Made by a program: the position numbers and the translations under genes. The notes beneath the pieces were generated by a model. The model was not told the origin of the DNA. It was given only the letters and a program-made list of their open reading frames with translations, and made no database searches. 64,000 bases of DNA from Sphingomonas sp. (lineage in GTDB: Bacteria > Pseudomonadota > Alphaproteobacteria > Sphingomonadales > Sphingomonadaceae): NCBI GenBank assembly GCA_003248865.1, contig QFPK01000004.1, positions 128,533 to 192,532 of the forward strand. Reading direction: 5' to 3'. Below are positions 8,536 to 18,600 of the stretch, piece by piece; position 1 is the first letter of the stretch, and each line of letters opens with the position of its first letter.

Positions 8536-9015
8536 TCAGCCCGGAATCACCAGCCGGTCGGCCAGATAATAGTGCTCGCTGCCGCGCGACAGGCGGAATT
8601 CGGCCAGCCATTGCCCCGGCGCCAGCCCGTGCGGTGCGGCATAATGGCCGGGTGCCGTTTCCACCAGAACGACATCGCGTGAGGTTTCGGCCCCCAGCGG
8701 GTGCTCCAGCGTGGCGACCACCTTCAGCCCGTTCAGCGGATCGCCCAGCGAATTGACCGCCGAGAGCGTCAAAGCGGTGGAGTCAGAATGGGCCGAAACC
8801 GTCCAGCCCAGCGCCTTCTGCTTGCGCCCTTCCGCCAGCCAGCTGTTGAAATTCTGGCTGGCGACATAGCTGTTGTCCACCACCAGCCCCGGATGGCTGC
8901 GCCCTGCGCTGACGGCCAGCGTGATGTTCACCGCGATCACCACCGCAAACCCGCCGCAGATCACCATCGCCGCGTGCCTGCCCGTGAAGGGGCGTCTTGT
9001 GAAGGGGCGGTTCAT
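8536..9015 (-). CDS. ccoH: cbb3 oxidase accessory protein CcoH/FixH
   Basis: A 159-aa membrane-anchored protein of the FixH family, needed for stable assembly of the cbb3 oxidase. One transmembrane helix near residues 17-35 (MVICGGFAVVIAVNITLAV) is followed by a periplasmic domain containing the FixH-typical NSYVASQNFN stretch and LEHPLGAETSRDV. Start at ATG 9015, which overlaps the ccoG stop as ATGA. The 5' end carries a small tandem duplication (GTGAAGGGGCG twice, 15 bp apart, at 8984-9009) that gives the repeated RPFT residues of the N-terminus. Confidence 0.88.
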   Translation of the reverse strand: MNRPFTRRPFTGRHAAMVICGGFAVVIAVNITLAVSAGRSHPGLVVDNSYVASQNFNSWLAEGRKQKALGWTVSAHSDSTALTLSAVNSLGDPLNGLKVVATLEHPLGAETSRDVVLVETAPGHYAAPHGLAPGQWLAEFRLSRGSEHYYLADRLVIPG

Positions 9016-10508
9016 CGGGCCGCCACCGCGCTGGCAGGGGCCGAGAAGCGGGCGGTTTCCATGGCGTCTCCTTCGCCGTCCACGGCATGGGCCTTGAAAC
9101 GGATGTCGGTGTGCTCGGCGCGGATCGACGAGGTCGGGGCGCGCAGCTGGATGCGGTAGGTGTCCACGCCGTCGGGCCGGACGTCCAGCCGGATCGACGG
9201 CACCGGCTCGCTGCCGGTGACGGGATCGGACAGCTTCGCGCCCGCAAGGCCGCTCACGCTCACATCGAACTGGCGCGGCCGCGCCTCCTTGTTCAGCAGC
9301 TTCACCGTATAGCTGTTGCGGATATCCCCGTCCGACAGCTGGACATAGACCGGGTTGCGCTCCTGCGCGACGGAGATGTCCATGCGCGAGCGCCCGGCCA
9401 GCACCACCAGCATGGCGATGCCGATGGCGGACCAGACCGCGAAATAGATCAGCACGCGCGGGCGCAGCAGCGTCTTCCAGATCGGGGCGAGAGGTTCGCC
9501 TTTCGCTTCCAGCTTGTCCCGGTTCAGCGTGGTATAGCCGATCAGGTCCGGCTGGCGGCCCAGCTTGCCCATCACATCGTTGCAGGCGTCGATGCACAGC
9601 GCGCAGGTGATGCATTCCAGCTGCGGGCCGTTGCGGATGTCGATTCCGGTGGGGCACACGTTCACGCAGGCCATGCAGTCCACGCAGTCGCCCAGCCCCG
9701 CCTGTTTCGATTTCGCGCTGCCGCGCGGCTCCCCGCGCCAGTCCTTGTAGGTCACGATGAAGCTGTCTTCATCCAGCATGGCGGACTGGATGCGCGGCCA
9801 GGGGCACATGTAGGTGCACACCTGTTCCCGCATCAGCCCGGCCAGCGACCATGTGGTGAAGGTGAGCACGCCGATGGTGGCATAGGCCACGAAGGGTGCC
9901 TGCCCCGTCACCAGCTCCCGCAGCAGCGTGGGGGCATCGGTGAAATAGAACACCCAGGCGCCGCCCGTCAGCACGGCGATCAGCAGCCACACGGCATGTT
10001 TGGAGGCGCGCTTCACAAACTTGCCCGCGCTCATCGGCGCCTTGTCCAGCCGGATGCGCTCGTTGCGGTCGCCCTCGATCCAGCGCTCCACCACCATGAA
10101 CAGGTCGGTCCACACCGTCTGCGGGCAGGCATAGCCGCACCAGGCGCGGCCCACGCTGGTCGTCACCAGGAACAGGCCCAGCCCCGCCATGATCAGCAAG
10201 CCGGCGACATAGTAGAATTCCTGCGGCCAGATCTCGATCGGCCCGAAATAGAAACGCCGGTGCGCCAGATCCACCAGCACCGCCTGATCCGGGGAGAACT
10301 CCCCCCGGTCCCAGCGCAGCCAGGGCGTGATGTAATAGATGCCCAGCGTCAGGAACAGCACCGCCCATTTGAAGCGACGGAACGGGCCGTCCACCTTCTT
10401 CGGGTGCACCTTCTCCCGCTTCTTGTAGAGGCTGCCATCCCCCACCGGGCCGCCTGCCGGGGCAGGCGCCTCAGGTGCGGGTTTCAGCAGGCCGGGCATG
10501 TCGTTCAC
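9012..10508 (-). CDS. ccoG: cbb3 oxidase accessory protein CcoG (FixG/RdxA), 4Fe-4S polyferredoxin
   Basis: A 498-aa membrane protein with two 4Fe-4S motifs: Cys275/278/281/285 (CVDCMACVNVCP) and Cys299/302/305/309 (CITCALCIDACN). Further Cys pairs lie in WCGYACPQ (124, 128) and CTYMCPW (231, 235) within the membrane region. Several transmembrane helices precede the iron-sulfur domain and an Ig-like periplasmic domain ends the protein. Family members act as a membrane reductase for copper delivery during cbb3 assembly. The start is GTG 10508, overlapping the ccoP stop as GTGA. Confidence 0.94.
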   Translation of the reverse strand: MNDMPGLLKPAPEAPAPAGGPVGDGSLYKKREKVHPKKVDGPFRRFKWAVLFLTLGIYYITPWLRWDRGEFSPDQAVLVDLAHRRFYFGPIEIWPQEFYYVAGLLIMAGLGLFLVTTSVGRAWCGYACPQTVWTDLFMVVERWIEGDRNERIRLDKAPMSAGKFVKRASKHAVWLLIAVLTGGAWVFYFTDAPTLLRELVTGQAPFVAYATIGVLTFTTWSLAGLMREQVCTYMCPWPRIQSAMLDEDSFIVTYKDWRGEPRGSAKSKQAGLGDCVDCMACVNVCPTGIDIRNGPQLECITCALCIDACNDVMGKLGRQPDLIGYTTLNRDKLEAKGEPLAPIWKTLLRPRVLIYFAVWSAIGIAMLVVLAGRSRMDISVAQERNPVYVQLSDGDIRNSYTVKLLNKEARPRQFDVSVSGLAGAKLSDPVTGSEPVPSIRLDVRPDGVDTYRIQLRAPTSSIRAEHTDIRFKAHAVDGEGDAMETARFSAPASAVAAR

Positions 10509-11374
10509 TCGCCGCCGCCCAGGCTGTGCACATAGGCGGTCAGCTGGCGGATGGTGGATTCGGGCAGCTTGTCCTTCCAGGCCGGCATGACGCCCGCGCG
10601 GGCGGTGGTGACGGTGGCTGTGATCGCCTCACGGTCGCCGCCGTACAGCCAGATGCCGTCTTTCAGGTTCGGCGCCCCGAATTCGCGCATGCCTTCGCCG
10701 TTCGGCCCATGGCAGCTGGCGCATTGCTCGGCGAACACGGTCTTGCCCCGCGCGGCCATGGCGGCATTGTGCTGCTGGCCGGAGAGCGCCAGCACCTGCT
10801 CCACCACATCGCCGATCTGCGCCTTGGTCAGGATGCCGTCGCGCCCGAAGGCGGGCATCATCGACACATGGGTGTCGTCGTTCCCCGGCTGGCGGGCGCC
10901 GTTCACGATGGTGGCATGGATTTCCTCCATGCTGCCGCCCCACAGCCAGTCATCGTCGTTCAGGTTGGGATAGCCCTTGGCGCCGGCCGCCCCGGTGCCG
11001 TGGCACTGGATGCAATAGACCTTGAAGGCCGAGCGCCCCCCCTCGATGGCGGCCTGCATCAGCTGCGGATGATCCTTCAGCTCGTTGAGCGGAACGGTGT
11101 CGATCCCCTTCAAGGCAACATTGCGGTCCGCCTGAAGGTCGGCCAGCGCCTGTTCGCCCTGCCCGCGCGTGGAATAGCCCAGCGTGCCCGGCGTATAGCC
11201 GCCGGGAACCGGAATGGCCGGGTACAGCACCACCCACACCAGCGCGAAGGCGATGGTGGCGTAGAAAATCCACAGCCACCAGCGCGGCAGCGGATTGTTC
11301 AGCTCCTGGATGCCATCCCACTCATGTCCGGTGGTTCCGGGCCCGGATTCGGCGTGTTTCGGGTCAGCGCTCAT
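10505..11374 (-). CDS. ccoP: cbb3 oxidase diheme cytochrome c subunit CcoP
   Basis: Subunit III of the cbb3 oxidase, passing electrons towards CcoO/CcoN. The N-terminal transmembrane helix (WWLWIFYATIAFALVWVVLY, about 32-51) anchors a periplasmic part with two c-type heme motifs: CIQCH (121-125) and CASCH (218-222). Distal Met ligands are probably in SMMPAFG and GVMPAW. I chose ATG 11374 (MSADPKHAES, 289 aa) over an in-frame upstream ATG at 11392 because it gives a shorter overlap with ccoQ and leaves the conserved region intact. The choice is not certain. Confidence 0.94.
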   Translation of the reverse strand: MSADPKHAESGPGTTGHEWDGIQELNNPLPRWWLWIFYATIAFALVWVVLYPAIPVPGGYTPGTLGYSTRGQGEQALADLQADRNVALKGIDTVPLNELKDHPQLMQAAIEGGRSAFKVYCIQCHGTGAAGAKGYPNLNDDDWLWGGSMEEIHATIVNGARQPGNDDTHVSMMPAFGRDGILTKAQIGDVVEQVLALSGQQHNAAMAARGKTVFAEQCASCHGPNGEGMREFGAPNLKDGIWLYGGDREAITATVTTARAGVMPAWKDKLPESTIRQLTAYVHSLGGGE

Positions 11375-11531
11375 TGGGAATCTCTTCGTCACGGAAGGGG
11401 ATCATGCGGGCATCGTCCTGCTCCGCGCGGGAGCCGGGGCGGAACGCCCAGCCCACCAGCGCAGCCAGCGTGCACACCATGAAGACCAGCCCCCAGCTGT
11501 CGGCGAAATGGCGAAGTTCCTGATAATCCAT
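11364..11531 (-). CDS. ccoQ: cbb3 oxidase subunit CcoQ (FixQ)
   Basis: A 55-aa single-span membrane subunit, read directly from the sequence. The N-terminus MDYQELRHFADSWGL is followed by the helix VFMVCTLAALVGWAF and then the polar tail RPGSRAEQDDARMIPF, typical of CcoQ/FixQ. CcoQ stabilises the interaction of CcoP with the core complex. It sits between ccoO and ccoP as expected and overlaps the ccoP start by 11 bp. Confidence 0.9.
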   Translation of the reverse strand: MDYQELRHFADSWGLVFMVCTLAALVGWAFRPGSRAEQDDARMIPFRDEEIPNER

Positions 11532-11542
11532 TCGATTTCCCC

Positions 11543-12271
11543 TCAGCGACGGTTCTGTTCAGGCACATAGCTGTCGAAGTCGACCAGCGTGCCCAGCATC
11601 TGCAGGTAAGCGACCAGCGCATCCATTTCGGTCAGCCGCGTCGGATCGCCGTCGAAGTCACGCGCCTGCGCCTTCGGGTAGCGGCGCTGCAGATCGGTGG
11701 GATCGGCGTTGGGATCGGCCTGCGTCTTCAGGTCGGCCAGCGCATTCTCGATCTGCTCGTCGGTGTAGGGCACGCCGACAGTGCGGTTGGCCTTCAGATG
11801 GCCCGCGATATCGGCGGCGTTCAGGTCCCGGTTCTTCAGGAAGGGGTAGGTCGGCATGATCGATTCCGGCACCACTTCCTGCGGGTTCACCAGATGCTGG
11901 ACATGCCATTCGTCGGAATAGCGGTTGCCCACCCGCGCCAGATCCGGCCCGGTCCGCTTGGAGCCCCATTGGAAGGGGTGGTCATACATGCTCTCCGCCG
12001 CCAGGCTGTAATGGCCATAGCGCTCCGCCTCGTCGCGGAAGGGGCGGATCATCTGCGAATGGCAGGTGTAGCAGCCCTCGCGGATGTAGATGTTGCGGCC
12101 CGCCAGCTCCAGCGGCGTATAGGGGCGAACCCCTTCCACCTTCTCGATGGTGTTCTCCAGGAAGAACAGCGGCACCATCTGCACAAGGCCGCCGATCAGC
12201 ACCACCACCAGCGTCAGAACCGCAAGGATGGTGACGTTGCGCTCGACCTTTCCGTGATTCTCGAAAATCAT
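11543..12271 (-). CDS. ccoO: cbb3 oxidase monoheme cytochrome c subunit CcoO
   Basis: Subunit II of the cbb3 oxidase, a membrane-anchored monoheme cytochrome c (242 aa). The N-terminal transmembrane helix (VTILAVLTLVVVLIGGLVQM, about 13-32) is followed by the heme motif CYTCH (Cys67, Cys70, His71). The typical SQMIRPFRDE and PYTPLELAGRNIYIREG stretches are present. Length matches the family. It lies 12 bp downstream of ccoN. Confidence 0.96.
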   Translation of the reverse strand: MIFENHGKVERNVTILAVLTLVVVLIGGLVQMVPLFFLENTIEKVEGVRPYTPLELAGRNIYIREGCYTCHSQMIRPFRDEAERYGHYSLAAESMYDHPFQWGSKRTGPDLARVGNRYSDEWHVQHLVNPQEVVPESIMPTYPFLKNRDLNAADIAGHLKANRTVGVPYTDEQIENALADLKTQADPNADPTDLQRRYPKAQARDFDGDPTRLTEMDALVAYLQMLGTLVDFDSYVPEQNRR

Positions 12272-12283
12272 GTCTTCGCGCTC

Positions 12284-13954
12284 CTATTCGGCCGGCTGGG
12301 CGTGCGCGCCGGCGGGGGCGGCAAGCGGCTTGTCGGTATCGGGGTGATAGGGAAGCCCGGCGTCCAGCGGGGCTTCGTTCCGGATGCGGCCGCGCGCCGT
12401 CATCCACACGTTCCAGGCCATCAGCACGGCGCCCGCGAAGTACAGCAGCCCGCCCAGCATCCGGATGATGTAATAGGGATGCATGGCCGCCACGACTTCG
12501 GCGAAGGCGTAGACCAGATAGCCCTCGGTGTTGAACTCGCGCCACATCAGGCCCTGCATGATGCCGGCCACCCACATGGACGAGGCGTAGAGAACGATGC
12601 CCCCCATCGCGAGCCAGAAGTGCCAGTTGATCATGCGCAGCGAATAGATGCGCTCACGCCCCCACAGCCGCGGCGCCAGGAAATAGACACAGGCAAAGGT
12701 GATCATGCCGTTCCAGCCCAGCGCGCCGGAATGGACGTGGCCGATGGTCCAGTCGGTGTAGTGCGACAGGCCGTTGACGGCGCGGATCGACATCACCGGC
12801 CCTTCGAACGTCGCCATCCCATAGAAGGCCAGCGCCGCCACGAACATGCGGATGATGGGATCTGTGCGGATCTTGTCCCAGGCGCCGTCCAGCGTCATCA
12901 GGCCGTTGATCATGCCGCCCCAGCTGGGCATCCACAGCATGATGGAGAACACCATCCCCAGCGTCTGCGCCCAGTCAGGCAACGCCGTGAAGTGCAGGTG
13001 GTGCGGCCCGGCCCAGATGTACAGGAAGATCAGCGACCAGAAGTGGACGATGGACAGCCGATAGGAATAGACCGGCTTTCCCGCCTGCTTGGGCACGAAA
13101 TAATACATCATGCCCAGGAAGCCCGCGGTCAGGAAGAAGCCGACGGCATTGTGGCCATACCACCATTGCGTCAGCGCATCCTGCACGCCCGACCACACCA
13201 CATAGCTTTTGGGGCCGAAGCCAACCGGCACCGCCAGATTGTTGACGATGTGCAGCATCGCGATGGTGATGATGAAGGCGAGGTAAAACCAGTTGGCCAC
13301 ATAGATGTGCGGCTCGCGCCGCTTCACGATGGTGCCAACATAGACCGCGAAATAGGCGACCCAAACGATGGTCAGCCACAGGTCCACATACCATTCCGGC
13401 TCGGCATATTCCTTGGACTGGGTGATGCCCAGCAGATAGCCGGTCGCCGCCAGCACGATGAACAGCTGGTAGCCCCAGAACACGAACCAGGCGAGGCCGG
13501 GCGCGAACAGCTGGGTGCGGCAGGTGCGCTGCACCACCCAGAAGCTGGTGGCGATCAGTGCATTGCCGCCGAAGGCGAAGATCACGGCCGACGTGTGCAG
13601 CGGCCGCAGCCGCCCGAAGCTGGTCCATTCCAGCCCCAGGTTCAGCACCGGCCAGGCCAGCTGGGCGGCGATCACCACCCCCACCAGAAGCCCTGCGATG
13701 CCCCAGAACACGGTGGCGATCACGCCGGCCTTGATCACGCCGTCATAATAGCCGCCGTGGTTGGTGTCGGGCAGGGTCCAGCCCCCGTTCGGGTCCGGCT
13801 TCAGCCGCCCCACCGTCGTCGCGATCGCCAGAATGCAGGCGATCAGGATGATCACGCCGTGGATCGCGAATCCGGCGCTCGTGGCCGTCGCAATCATGAA
13901 AAGCGACAATATCCCGAACAGCAGATAGGCGCCGGCTGAGAAGAAGGCTGTCAT
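12284..13954 (-). CDS. ccoN: cbb3 oxidase catalytic subunit I CcoN
   Basis: A 556-aa heme-copper oxidase subunit I carrying the low-spin heme b and the heme b3-CuB centre that reduces oxygen with high affinity. It has about twelve transmembrane helices and family sequences such as WWYGHNAVGFFLTAGFLG (CuB/heme ligand region), HHLHFTALPDW and the DWTIGHVHSGALGWNG segment. It is the first gene of the cluster. An FNR/FixK-type box lies about 95 bp upstream, so expression is probably induced under low oxygen. Confidence 0.97.
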   Translation of the reverse strand: MTAFFSAGAYLLFGILSLFMIATATSAGFAIHGVIILIACILAIATTVGRLKPDPNGGWTLPDTNHGGYYDGVIKAGVIATVFWGIAGLLVGVVIAAQLAWPVLNLGLEWTSFGRLRPLHTSAVIFAFGGNALIATSFWVVQRTCRTQLFAPGLAWFVFWGYQLFIVLAATGYLLGITQSKEYAEPEWYVDLWLTIVWVAYFAVYVGTIVKRREPHIYVANWFYLAFIITIAMLHIVNNLAVPVGFGPKSYVVWSGVQDALTQWWYGHNAVGFFLTAGFLGMMYYFVPKQAGKPVYSYRLSIVHFWSLIFLYIWAGPHHLHFTALPDWAQTLGMVFSIMLWMPSWGGMINGLMTLDGAWDKIRTDPIIRMFVAALAFYGMATFEGPVMSIRAVNGLSHYTDWTIGHVHSGALGWNGMITFACVYFLAPRLWGRERIYSLRMINWHFWLAMGGIVLYASSMWVAGIMQGLMWREFNTEGYLVYAFAEVVAAMHPYYIIRMLGGLLYFAGAVLMAWNVWMTARGRIRNEAPLDAGLPYHPDTDKPLAAPAGAHAQPAE

Positions 13955-14041
13955 GTCTCTTTCGCCCTGACCATATGATTCTCACCCGGATGCCCCCGGA
14001 TGCTTCAGCCTGCTCTTTCAGGCCGTCCGGGCACGAGTGCT

Positions 14042-14055
14042 TTGATTCCGGTCAA
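14042..14055. promoter_or_regulatory. FNR/FixK-type (anaerobox) site upstream of ccoN
   Basis: TTGATTCCGGTCAA matches the FNR/FixK consensus TTGAT-N4-ATCAA except for one base in the right half. Its centre is about 94 bp upstream of the ccoN ATG, compatible with class II activation and a short leader. Oxygen control of ccoNOQP by FNR/FixK proteins is established in related bacteria. No other gene start is closer on this side. Confidence 0.78.
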
Positions 14056-14205
14056 ATGGCGGGGCGGGCGAAAAAGGGCGTTTCTGCGCCCTGAGCCCGA
14101 CGGTGAACTACACGGGGCAGCCAAGCCTTGCAGGCAGCAAACCCCGCATCAGCGCGACCTCAACGATTGGCATGGTCCTGAGGAGAGGGCACGGCGCGCG
14201 CCGTT

Positions 14206-15624
14206 TCAGTTTCCTCCAGCCGGCGCGGGCGGAAGCCCACCGCCCAGTGCGGCGTAGAGTGCTGCCAGATTATCCAGCTCCTGCCGCCTCAGCGAGACAA
14301 GCGACTGTTCAGCGGTGAACAGGTTTCGTTCGGCGTCCAACACTTCCAGATAGTTGGCAACGCCTTCGCGATAGCGGATCTGCGCCAGCCGGGCGATCTG
14401 ACGCTGGGCTTCCGTGGAGCGCTGCTGGGCGGCGACTTCTTCCGCCAGATGCTGGCGCCCGGCGAGACCGTTGGAGACTTCCTGGAACGCCTGCTGAACC
14501 GTGTTCTCGTAGGTCGCGACCGCGATATCCTCGCGGGCGACTGCGACGTCCACATTGCCTTTGCGCCGGCCCCAATCGAAGATGGGCAGGTTGATGCTGG
14601 GCCCGAACGACCAGCTCTGGCCGCTCTGACTGAACAGGTCCGAGAGCTCAGAGGAGACGTAGCCGAAATTTCCCGTCAGCGAGATGGAGGGGAAGAAGGC
14701 CGCGCGTGCGGCGCCCACATTGGCGCGTGCCGCCCTCAGCTGTTCTTCGGCGGCGATGATGTCCGGACGGGCGTTCAGCAGGTCGGACGGGAGGCCGGCA
14801 GCCAGCGGCTGCACCGGTCTTTGTGCGCCCAGTGGCAGCGCATCCGGCATGTCGGCGGGCAGCTGGCCGCCGATCAGCATCAATACGGTGTTGCGTGCCT
14901 GCGTGCGCGCCAGTTTCAGGGCGGCAAGTTCGGTTTCCGCCTGCGTCAACAGCGTTTCGGCCTGCCGCCAGTCCAGCGCAGACGTCACACCGGCGTCAAG
15001 CCGTCGTTTCGCGATGCGAAGGCCATCCTCGCGACTCTTGAGAGTTGCCTCGGCGAGCGCAATTCGCTCGTCGGCTTCCCGCGCCATATAATAGGCGCCC
15101 GCCAGGTTGCGGATCAGCGCCAGCCGGGCGGCCCGCTCGCCTTCCACTGTGGCAAGGTACTGACTGCGGGCGGCCTCCGTCATGTTGCGGACGCGACCCC
15201 AGAAATCCAGTTCGAAAGCCGGTACCGCGACCCCCACGTTGGCCCGGTTGACGGTCATGGCGTTGTTGAATGTCTCAATCGACGAGAGCCGGCTTCGGGT
15301 CGCGCCGGCGGAGGCCGAGAGGCCTGGAAACTGGTCTGCCCCCTGAATGCGATACTGGCCACGCGCTTCGGCGATGCGGGCGACGGCGACTGCCAGGTCG
15401 CGGTTGCGCTCCAGCCCGAGCGAGATCAAGGCGCGCAGGCGCGGGTCCGGAAAGAAGCTGTCATAGCCGATGTCGCGTGCCGGAACGGCGCCTGCCGGAT
15501 CGGCCGAGGCCTCCGGGGCGTACCACTCAGCAGACGCAGCCAGCGGCTCGGGCCGCTTGTGTTCCGGGGCGAGGCTGCAGCCCGCCAGCAGCACCGCCAG
15601 AAGGATGGACGCCTGCTTAGCCAT
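14206..15624 (-). CDS. RND efflux outer-membrane factor, NodT/OprM-type lipoprotein
   Basis: Outer-membrane channel of a tripartite drug efflux system (472 aa). The signal sequence ends in a lipobox (VLLAGC; Cys16), so the mature protein is a lipoprotein, as in OprM. The internal repeat of the family is visible (LDAGVTSALDWRQAETLLTQ and, later, YREGVANYLEVLDAERNLFT). Start taken at ATG 15624 (MAKQASILLA); the longer upstream frame lacks a signal peptide. It overlaps the end of the RND permease gene by 8 bp and is the third gene of the operon. Confidence 0.9.
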   Translation of the reverse strand: MAKQASILLAVLLAGCSLAPEHKRPEPLAASAEWYAPEASADPAGAVPARDIGYDSFFPDPRLRALISLGLERNRDLAVAVARIAEARGQYRIQGADQFPGLSASAGATRSRLSSIETFNNAMTVNRANVGVAVPAFELDFWGRVRNMTEAARSQYLATVEGERAARLALIRNLAGAYYMAREADERIALAEATLKSREDGLRIAKRRLDAGVTSALDWRQAETLLTQAETELAALKLARTQARNTVLMLIGGQLPADMPDALPLGAQRPVQPLAAGLPSDLLNARPDIIAAEEQLRAARANVGAARAAFFPSISLTGNFGYVSSELSDLFSQSGQSWSFGPSINLPIFDWGRRKGNVDVAVAREDIAVATYENTVQQAFQEVSNGLAGRQHLAEEVAAQQRSTEAQRQIARLAQIRYREGVANYLEVLDAERNLFTAEQSLVSLRRQELDNLAALYAALGGGLPPAPAGGN

Positions 15625-18600
15625 GATGTGCACTCCCCACGCCCGAGCCGCCGCCGGAACCGGGCGGTGCCTTGGGGGGAACCCCTTCCTTGCCCAGCCA
15701 GTGGCGGACGGAGAGGTAGAACAGCGGGATGAAGAACACACCCAGGATGGTCGCGCCCAGCATGCCGCCGATCACGCCCGTGCCCACCGCGATGCGGCTG
15801 GCGGCGCCGGCCCCGCTGGCGATGAACAGCGGGATCATGCCGCCGATGAAGGCCAGCGAGGTCATGATGATGGGCCGAAGCCGCATTCTGACCGCGCTCA
15901 GCGTCGCATCCAGCGGCTTCTTGCCGTGGTTCTCTTCCTCGATGGCGAACTCCACGATCAGGATGGCGTTCTTGGCGGAGAGGCCGATGATGGCGATCAG
16001 GCCGACGTTGAAATAGACATCCGCCGACAGCCCGCGCGTCATCGTCAGCAGGATGGCCCCCAGCACGCCCAGCGGCACCACCAGCAGCACCGAAACCGGA
16101 ATCGACCAGCTCTCGTACAGGGCCGCGAGCAGCAGGAAGACGATCAGGAACGAGAGCCCCAGCAGCAGGCCGATCTGGCCGCCGGCCTGCTTTTCCTCGT
16201 AGCTGATGCCGGTCCATTCATAGGAGAAGCCCTCAGGCAGCGCCGACGCCAGCTTCTCCATCTCATCCATCGCCTCGCCAGTGGAGCGGCCGGGCGCGGC
16301 CATGCCGGAGATCGTCATGGACGGATAGCCGTTGTAGCGCTGCAGTTGCTGCGGGCCGGAAATCCACTCCACCTGGGTGAAGCTGCCGAACGGCACCATG
16401 TTGCCCGCGCTGTTGCGCACCTTCAGCGCCAGTATGTCCTGCGGCGTCATGCGATAGGGCGCGTCGGCCTTCAGCAGCACGCGCAGGATGCGCCCTTCAT
16501 AGGTGAAGTCATTGGCGTAGGCAGAGCCGAAGGCGATGGCCAGCGTGTTGTTCACATCGGCCACCTGCAGGCCCAGCGCGCGGGCCTTCACCCGGTCGAT
16601 GGTCACGCGAAGCTGCGGCGCAGCCTCCTGCCCCTCGGGGCGGACACCCGTCAGGACTGCGCTCTGGCTGGCGGCGCCCAACATCTGGTTGCGGGCATTC
16701 AGAAGGGCGTCCGGCCCCATGCCGCCCACATCCTTCAGCTTGAAGCTGAAGCCGCTGTTGACACCCAGCGCCGGGATCGGGGGGGGCGTCAGGGCGAACA
16801 CAAAGGCTTCGCGGATCTGCGAGAAGGCCATATTGGCCTGCCCCAGCAGCGTGCTCGCCTTGTCAGCCTCGGCCGTACGCTCCTCCCAGGGCTTCAGCCT
16901 TGCAAAGACCATGGCGTTGGCCTGACCCTGCCCGAAGAAGCTGAAGCCACGCACGGCGACGATATTCTGGATGGCTTCCTGCTTGCTGTAATGTGCGGTC
17001 ACCTGGTCGATGGCTTCCTCGGTGCGCGGCCGTGTGGCGCCCGACGGGGCCTGAACGACGTTCAGGATGACGCCCTGATCCTCTTCCGGCAGAAATCCGC
17101 CGGGCAGGCGCATGAACAGGATGGCAGTCAGCCCGGCCATCAGCAGGAACACCGCCAGCCAACGCAGCGGCAGTGCCAGCATCTTGCCGACCCGGCCCTG
17201 ATAGCCGTGGGTGACACGATCGAACCAGTTGTTGAAGCCGTCGAAGAAGCGGCCGACCATGCCGCGCGGCGCGTCCGGATCATGCGGGACATGCGGCTTC
17301 AGGAAGGTGGCGCAAAGCGCCGGGGTCAGTGTCAGCGCAAGCAGGGCCGAGAAGCCGATGGAGACGATCAGCGTAACGGCGAACTGACGATAGATGGCAC
17401 CGGTGGAACCGGGGAAGAAGCTCATCGGCACGAACACGGCCATTAGCACCAGGGTGATACCGATGATGGCGGAGGTGATCTGACCCATCGCCTTCTGCGT
17501 CGCCTCACGCGGGGGCAGATGCTCTTCCGTCATGATGCGCTCGACATTCTCGATCACCACGATGGCGTCATCGACAAGAATGCCGATCGCCAGCACCATG
17601 GCGAACAGGGTCAGCACGTTGATGGTGAAGCCGAAGGCCGCCAGCCCCATGCAGGCGCCCAGCAGGGCGATGGGCACCACGATGGTCGGGATCAGCGTTG
17701 CCCGCCAGTTCTGCAGGAACAGGAACATCACCAGGAACACCAGGATGACCGCCTCGACCAGCGTCTTCACCACCTCCTTGATGGATTCGGAAATGAAGGG
17801 CGTGGTGTCGTAAGGTACCGACCATTCGATGTCGGCGGGGAAGCCCCGGGCCAGTTCGTCCATCCGTGCCTTCACGCCGTCGGCCGTGGCGATGGCGTTG
17901 GCGCCGGTCGATTGCTGCACGGCGATGATGGCGACGGACTTGCCGTTCAGCGTGGCCCTTGTGTCATAGCTCATCGCGCCCAGCTCCACCCGGGCCACAT
18001 CGCCCAGCGTCACGGTGGAGCCGTCCGGATTCGCGCGCAGGATGATGCCGGCGAACTGCTCAGCGGTGGTGAAGCGCCCTTGCGTCAGGATGGTCGCGTT
18101 CAATTCGGTGTCGCGCGCCAGCGGCAGGTCGCCCAACTGGCCGCCGGGGCTCTGGCTGTTCTGTTCCTGCACTGCGCCCAGCGCATCCGCGGCGGACATG
18201 TTGAAGTTCGCCAGCCGCTCCGGGTCCAGCCAGATGCGCATGGCGTAGGGCGAACCGAACAGCTGCACATTGCCCACACCGTGCACGCGGCGTAGTTCGT
18301 CCACCACGCGGGCGTTGGCGAAATTGCCCAGATCCTCGCCGTTGTTGGCGCCGGTCTTCGATCCGATCGCCACCAGCAGCAGGAAGCCGGAATTGGCCTG
18401 CTGCACCGGGATGCCCTGCCGCCGCACATCCTCCGGCAGCCGGGGCTCCACCAGCGTCAGCTTGTTCTGCACATCCATCTGCGCGACATCGATGTCGGTG
18501 CCGGTCTCGAAAGTGGCGGTGATGGTGCCGACCCCGTTCGCCCCCGACGTGGAGGCCATATAGAGCAGGCCCTCGACCCCGTTCAGCTCCTGCTCAATCA

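Noticed and set aside
6601..8682. Long plus-strand open frame antisense to ccoI
   Set aside because: Translation is Gln/Arg/His-rich without any recognisable motif; ccoI on the other strand is complete with HMA, CPC and DKTGT motifs.
11798..13939. Long plus-strand open frame antisense to ccoO and ccoN
   Set aside because: Composition is that of a shadow frame (His/Gln/Arg-rich); ccoN and ccoO on the minus strand account for the sequence.
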